Positions 5,854 to 8,684 of a stretch of DNA of 8,684 bases are shown here, one piece after another. The stretch comes from Planctomycetaceae bacterium (GTDB lineage: Bacteria > Planctomycetota > Phycisphaerae > Phycisphaerales > SM1A02): assembly GCA_027488415.1 (NCBI GenBank), contig JAIYBS010000239.1, positions 1 through 8,684 on the forward strand. Direction: 5' to 3'. The notes under the pieces were generated by a model. It did no database searches. It was not told where the DNA came from and saw nothing but the letters and a program-made list of their open reading frames with translations. Each line of letters starts with the position of its first letter. Positions within the stretch are counted from its first letter, which is position 1. The position numbers and the translations under genes are program-made.

Positions 5854-7135
5854 GGCGCTTGGCGCGGGTGGCCTTGGCGGGCTTCGCGGCCTTGGCCGAC
5901 TTCGCGACGGGCTTCGGCTCGATCGCGGCGGAGCCGCCCGCGTTGCCGCCCTTCAGGAGGCCGGCCTTCTCGGCGGCCTTGCGCAGGAGGGTCGCCTTGT
6001 CGGTGGCCTCCCACGTGAAGGTGCCCGGGCCGCACTCGCCGCACTTGCGGCCGAAGTGGCCGTGCGTGGCAGTCGCCTTGTAGATCGGCTTGCGCAGGCC
6101 CAGCGAGGCGATGATGCCGCGCGGCGTCAGCTCGAAGTGCTTCTGCACCTGCTCGGCGAGCCACGAGTCCGGCACGATGCCCGTGCCCTGGGTGTCGACG
6201 AGCACGCTGGTCGGGTTCGCGACGCCGATCGCGTAGCTCAGCTGCACCTCGCACACCTCGGCGAGGCCGGCGGCGACGATGTTCTTCGCGATGTAGCGGC
6301 ACATGTACGCGGCGCTGCGGTCGACCTTGGTCGGGTCCTTGCCGCTGAACGCGCCGCCGCCGTGACGGCCGCGGCCGCCGTAGGTGTCGACGATGATCTT
6401 GCGCCCCGTGAGGCCGCAGTCGCCGTGCGGGCCGCCGATCTCGAACTGGCCGGTCGGGTTGACGTGCACGGTGATCTTGTCGTTCCACCACTTGCCGAGC
6501 ACGGGCTTGATGACGTGCTTGACGATCTCGGCCTTCAGCTTCTTCTGTCCGGCGGCGCCGTTCCACATCGGATCGTGCTGCGTGGAGAGGACGACCGTGT
6601 CGATGCGGGTCGGCTTCAGGCCGACGTACTCGACGGTGACCTGGCTCTTCGCGTCGGGGCGGAGGCCCTTGATGGTGCCCTTCTCGCGCACCTGCGCCTG
6701 GCGCTTCACGAGCTCGTGCGAGAGCGCGATCGGGAGCGGCATCAGCTCCGGGGTCTCCTTGCACGCGAAGCCGAACATCATGCCCTGGTCGCCCGCGCCC
6801 TCGCGGTCGACGCCCATGGCGATGTCCTGGCTCTGCTTGCCGAGCACGACGCTGACGCCGCAGCTCTTCCAGTCGAAGCCCTTCGCGGCGTCGTCGTAGC
6901 CGGCCTGCTTGACCGCGGCGCGGACGATGTCCGGGACGTTGACGACGGCGTTGGTGGTGACCTCGCCCGCGACCACGGCGAGGCCGGTGGTCACGAGGGT
7001 CTCGCACGCCACGCGGCTCTTCGGGTCCTGCGCGAGCATCGCGTCGAGGACGGCGTCGCTGATCTGGTCGGCCAGCTTGTCGGGGTGACCCATCGAGACG
7101 GATTCGCTGGTGAACAGGTAGCGCTTGTCGGACAT
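5837..7135 (-). CDS. metK: S-adenosylmethionine synthetase MetK with a basic C-terminal tail
   Basis: MetK condenses methionine and ATP to S-adenosylmethionine, the methyl donor for RsmB next door and most other methylations; the enzyme is a cytoplasmic homotetramer. The 432-residue product has GHPDK (16-20, ATP-site His17), GAGDQGMMFGFAC (113-125), PTGQFEIGGPHGDCGLTGRK (227-246) and GGGAFSGKDPTKVDRSAAY (259-277, the phosphate-binding loop), with GVANPTSVLVDTQGTG after it; these are the standard MetK signatures. Family length is about 380-400. The extra length is a tail from about residue 388 rich in Ala, Lys and Pro. Near the end of the core a CGEC pair (365-368) sits between the conserved HGHFGR and FTWEATDKA blocks, which I regard as unusual. 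ATG 7135 has GGAG six bases upstream. A plausible sigma-70 promoter lies at 7230-7202. Confidence 0.97.
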   Translation of the reverse strand: MSDKRYLFTSESVSMGHPDKLADQISDAVLDAMLAQDPKSRVACETLVTTGLAVVAGEVTTNAVVNVPDIVRAAVKQAGYDDAAKGFDWKSCGVSVVLGKQSQDIAMGVDREGAGDQGMMFGFACKETPELMPLPIALSHELVKRQAQVREKGTIKGLRPDAKSQVTVEYVGLKPTRIDTVVLSTQHDPMWNGAAGQKKLKAEIVKHVIKPVLGKWWNDKITVHVNPTGQFEIGGPHGDCGLTGRKIIVDTYGGRGRHGGGAFSGKDPTKVDRSAAYMCRYIAKNIVAAGLAEVCEVQLSYAIGVANPTSVLVDTQGTGIVPDSWLAEQVQKHFELTPRGIIASLGLRKPIYKATATHGHFGRKCGECGPGTFTWEATDKATLLRKAAEKAGLLKGGNAGGSAAIEPKPVAKSAKAAKPAKATRAKRHLAMA

Positions 7136-7141
7136 GCGAGG

Positions 7142-7145
7142 CTCC
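7142..7145 (-). promoter_or_regulatory. metK ribosome binding site
   Basis: GGAG on the minus strand, six bases before ATG 7135. It is one of only two well-placed Shine-Dalgarno sequences in the window, the other being that of ptsN. Confidence 0.65.
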
Positions 7146-7171
7146 AGGGAGGTTCTTGGGGTTCGATCCGC

Positions 7172-7191
7172 CCATCCGGATGCCCGGATGG
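7172..7191 (-). promoter_or_regulatory. hairpin in the metK leader
   Basis: CCATCCG (7191-7185 on the minus strand) pairs perfectly with CGGATGG (7178-7172) around a six-base loop, giving a 7-bp stem about 27 bases upstream of the Shine-Dalgarno GGAG. It would lie near the 5' end of a transcript from the promoter at 7230-7202. It may stabilise the mRNA or be part of a control element. It does not by itself resemble any SAM riboswitch class that I can recall. Confidence 0.45.
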
Positions 7192-7201
7192 AGGACGCGC
7201 C

Positions 7202-7230
7202 ATGCTATCGGTCGCAGGAACCCCACGCAA
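7202..7230 (-). promoter_or_regulatory. putative sigma-70 promoter of metK
   Basis: Reading the minus strand, TTGCGT (7230-7225) and TAGCAT (7207-7202) are separated by exactly 17 bases. They match the -35 consensus at three of six positions and the -10 at four of six, including the key first, second and last bases. Transcription would begin near 7195 and give a leader of about 60 bases. The spacer contains one arm of a 9-bp inverted repeat. Confidence 0.45.
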
Positions 7231-7330
7231 TTCACGCCGAAATCGGTGGCATCCCGCGCGGGGGAACCTACCGTTGGAAGGTCCCGAAATTGTCCGACCG
7301 CCGACCCGGCGGGCGGCGTATGGGTTCCTG
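7215..7330. repeat. 9-bp inverted repeat flanking the divergent metK/protease intergenic region
   Basis: CAGGAACCC (7215-7223) and its perfect reverse complement GGGTTCCTG (7322-7330) are 98 bases apart. The first arm is inside the spacer of the putative metK promoter and the second ends six bases before the protease ATG. A related GGGGAACC lies at 7261-7268. This could be a two-site operator for both genes, or chance. Between the arms there is also a 10-bp palindrome CCCGCGCGGG (7253-7262) and nothing else I can name. Confidence 0.35.
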
Positions 7331-7336
7331 AAGCAG

Positions 7337-8684
7337 ATGCAGCCAACGCCCGCATTCGTCGTCGCCACGATCGCCTGCCTGACGGCCTCCGCCGCCTGGG
7401 CCGGTCGTGTCGCGCCCGCCGCGCAGGCACCGGACGCGGCGGTGCTCCCCGCGGCCGCGGGCCCGGACGAGCTCGGCGGCTGGCAGAGCGACCGGGTGCT
7501 CGTGAAGCTCGCGCCCGGCATGCGCGTCGCGCGCGCGAAGGACGGCAGGATCGTCGCGACGCTCGGCGACGGCACGCGCAGCGCCGAGATCGGGCGCGCG
7601 CTCGCGGACGCGGGCGCCACGAACGCGACGCGCGCATCGACGGTCGGCGCCGCGGACGCGGTCCGCGCCGCCGCGATCGGGCTCGATCGCTGGTTCGAGG
7701 TGACCCTTCCGCGCGGGAGCGACGTCCCCGCCGTCGCGGCGCGCCTGCGTGCGCTGCCCGGCATCGAGGTCGCGGAGACCGTCGGCATCGGCGGCATCGC
7801 CGCGGACGCGCCCGCCCCGAACGACCCCGCGTACCCCGTGCAGTGGGGGCTCGAGAACACCGGCCAGCGCGTGAACAACGTCACGGGCATGCCGGGCGCC
7901 GACGTGCGCGCGCGCGCCGCATGGCACGTGACGACCGGCTCCGCCGACACCGTGATCGCGATCCTCGACAGCGGCGTCGACCCGCACCAGGAGTTCGCGG
8001 CGCGCATGCTGCCCGGCTGGAACGTCCCGGCCGCGAACACCGACACCGCCGACCAGTGCGGGAGCCACGGCACCCACTGCGCCGGCATCGCGGCGGCGGG
8101 CGGCAACGACGGCACGGTCATCGCCGGCATGGACTGGCGCGCGCGGATCCTGCCGGTGACGGTGCTCTCGGGCTGCACGGGCTCGACCGCCTGGCTCGCG
8201 GACGGACTCGTGTGGGCGTCCGACCGGGGAGCGGACATCATGAACCTCAGCCTGCAGTACTCGGTCGAGACGCAGTACCTGCGCGACGCGGTGGCGTACG
8301 CGATCCAGGGCGGCGCGACCGTCGTCGCGGCCGCGGGCAACACCGGCGCGAACGGCGTCGCGGTCCCCGCGCGCTGGCCCGAGGTGCTCGCGGTCGGCTC
8401 GCTCACGTCGCTCGACGCGCCGGCCGGCAGCACCGCCGTCGGCCCGCAGGTCGACGTCGCGGCGCCCGGCGTCACGATCTACTCGACGGTGGGCACGACG
8501 CAGGCGGACTTCAAGAGCGGCACGAGCATGGCCGCGCCGCACGTGACCGGCACGCTCTCGCTGATGCGAGCGATCGCGCCCGGGCTCACGGCCGCGCAGC
8601 GCGAGCAGCTCCTCGTGCTGTCGTGCGCCGACGTGTCGAACGCGGGCTTCGACGACCGCACCGGCTGGGGGCGCATCAATGCCG
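7337..8684 (+). CDS. secreted subtilisin-family (S8) serine protease, N-terminal part (3' end outside window)
   Basis: The frame is open for 449 codons to the window edge. Residues 1-22 form a signal peptide with a hydrophobic core and a likely AWA cleavage site; the n-region has no Arg or Lys, so Sec export is likely rather than Tat. About 23-160 is a propeptide with DRVLVKLAPG (52-61) and an ALPGIEVAE end (139-147), as in thermitase/fervidolysin-type prodomains. The mature domain begins around PNDPAYPVQWGLENTGQ (161-177). The catalytic triad is complete: Asp211 in AILDSGVD, His244 in GSHGTHCAGI and Ser397 in SGTSMAAPHV, with the oxyanion Asn335 in AAAGN. Cys241, 248, 280 and 430 could form disulfides. 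TGWGRINA at the edge is near the usual end of the catalytic domain, so any C-terminal domains are outside. ATG 7337 is the only nearby start, with a weak GAAG upstream. It is divergent from metK. The specific substrate is unknown. Confidence 0.95.
   Translation, partial: MQPTPAFVVATIACLTASAAWAGRVAPAAQAPDAAVLPAAAGPDELGGWQSDRVLVKLAPGMRVARAKDGRIVATLGDGTRSAEIGRALADAGATNATRASTVGAADAVRAAAIGLDRWFEVTLPRGSDVPAVAARLRALPGIEVAETVGIGGIAADAPAPNDPAYPVQWGLENTGQRVNNVTGMPGADVRARAAWHVTTGSADTVIAILDSGVDPHQEFAARMLPGWNVPAANTDTADQCGSHGTHCAGIAAAGGNDGTVIAGMDWRARILPVTVLSGCTGSTAWLADGLVWASDRGADIMNLSLQYSVETQYLRDAVAYAIQGGATVVAAAGNTGANGVAVPARWPEVLAVGSLTSLDAPAGSTAVGPQVDVAAPGVTIYSTVGTTQADFKSGTSMAAPHVTGTLSLMRAIAPGLTAAQREQLLVLSCADVSNAGFDDRTGWGRINA

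Noticed and set aside
7253..7262. CCCGCGCGGG palindrome in the metK/protease gap as an operator
   Set aside because: It is a short pure-GC palindrome of a kind common in this base composition, with no second copy nearby.
7125..7331. Small plus-strand open frame in the metK/protease gap (68 residues)
   Set aside because: It starts inside the metK 5' end, has no ribosome site at good distance and its sequence shows no domain, signal or membrane segment.
7337..7402. Protease signal peptide as a Tat substrate, given the nearby tatC
   Set aside because: No twin-arginine motif is present; the n-region has no Arg or Lys before the hydrophobic core, so Sec export is more likely.
6991..8475. Minus-strand open frame opposite the S8 protease
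   Set aside because: The plus strand encodes a complete Asp/His/Ser subtilase triad with signal peptide. The antisense translation has no recognisable domain.

Overview
This is a GC-rich bacterial stretch (clearly around or above 70% G+C by eye) made almost wholly of compact housekeeping genes plus the start of one secreted protease. There are no RNA genes, CRISPR arrays, insertion sequences or phage genes that I can support. The gene set and the long periplasmic insertion in TatC make a Planctomycetota-like organism my best guess, but this rests on family recollection and not on a search. Another high-GC Gram-negative phylum is possible.

Layout. On the + strand, 1-1990, are the end of a TatD-family metal-dependent DNase, tatC (twin-arginine translocase) and tadA (tRNA adenosine deaminase). 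They meet, tail to tail, a long run of minus-strand genes. In transcription order from right to left these are metK (7135-5837, S-adenosylmethionine synthetase), rsmB (5773-4397, 16S rRNA m5C967 methyltransferase), ptsN (4297-3827, PTS-Ntr EIIA-like), a bifunctional-nuclease-domain protein (3752-3306) and truD (3309-1987, tRNA pseudouridine-13 synthase). metK is divergent from a + strand gene at 7337 that encodes a secreted subtilisin-family (S8) serine protease and runs off the right edge. The 201-bp metK/protease gap holds a plausible metK promoter, a leader hairpin and a 9-bp inverted repeat.

How the genes fit together. Three of the enzymes modify RNA of the translation machinery (TadA, TruD, RsmB), and MetK makes the methyl donor that RsmB uses. 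TatC and the protease both concern the cell envelope, but the protease has a Sec-type signal with no twin arginine, so it is not an obvious Tat substrate. PtsN and the nuclease-domain protein are probably regulatory.

Small-scale points of most interest: the roughly 70-residue insertion in TatC; a leaderless-looking promoter (TACAAT six bases before the ATG) for the nuclease-domain gene, directly after a dense palindromic block that contains the ptsN stop codon; a 17-bp tandem repeat across the metK stop; a basic Ala/Lys tail and a CxxC pair in MetK; and interlocked convergent stop codons (CTAG) of tadA and truD. I found no convincing wholly new system here.
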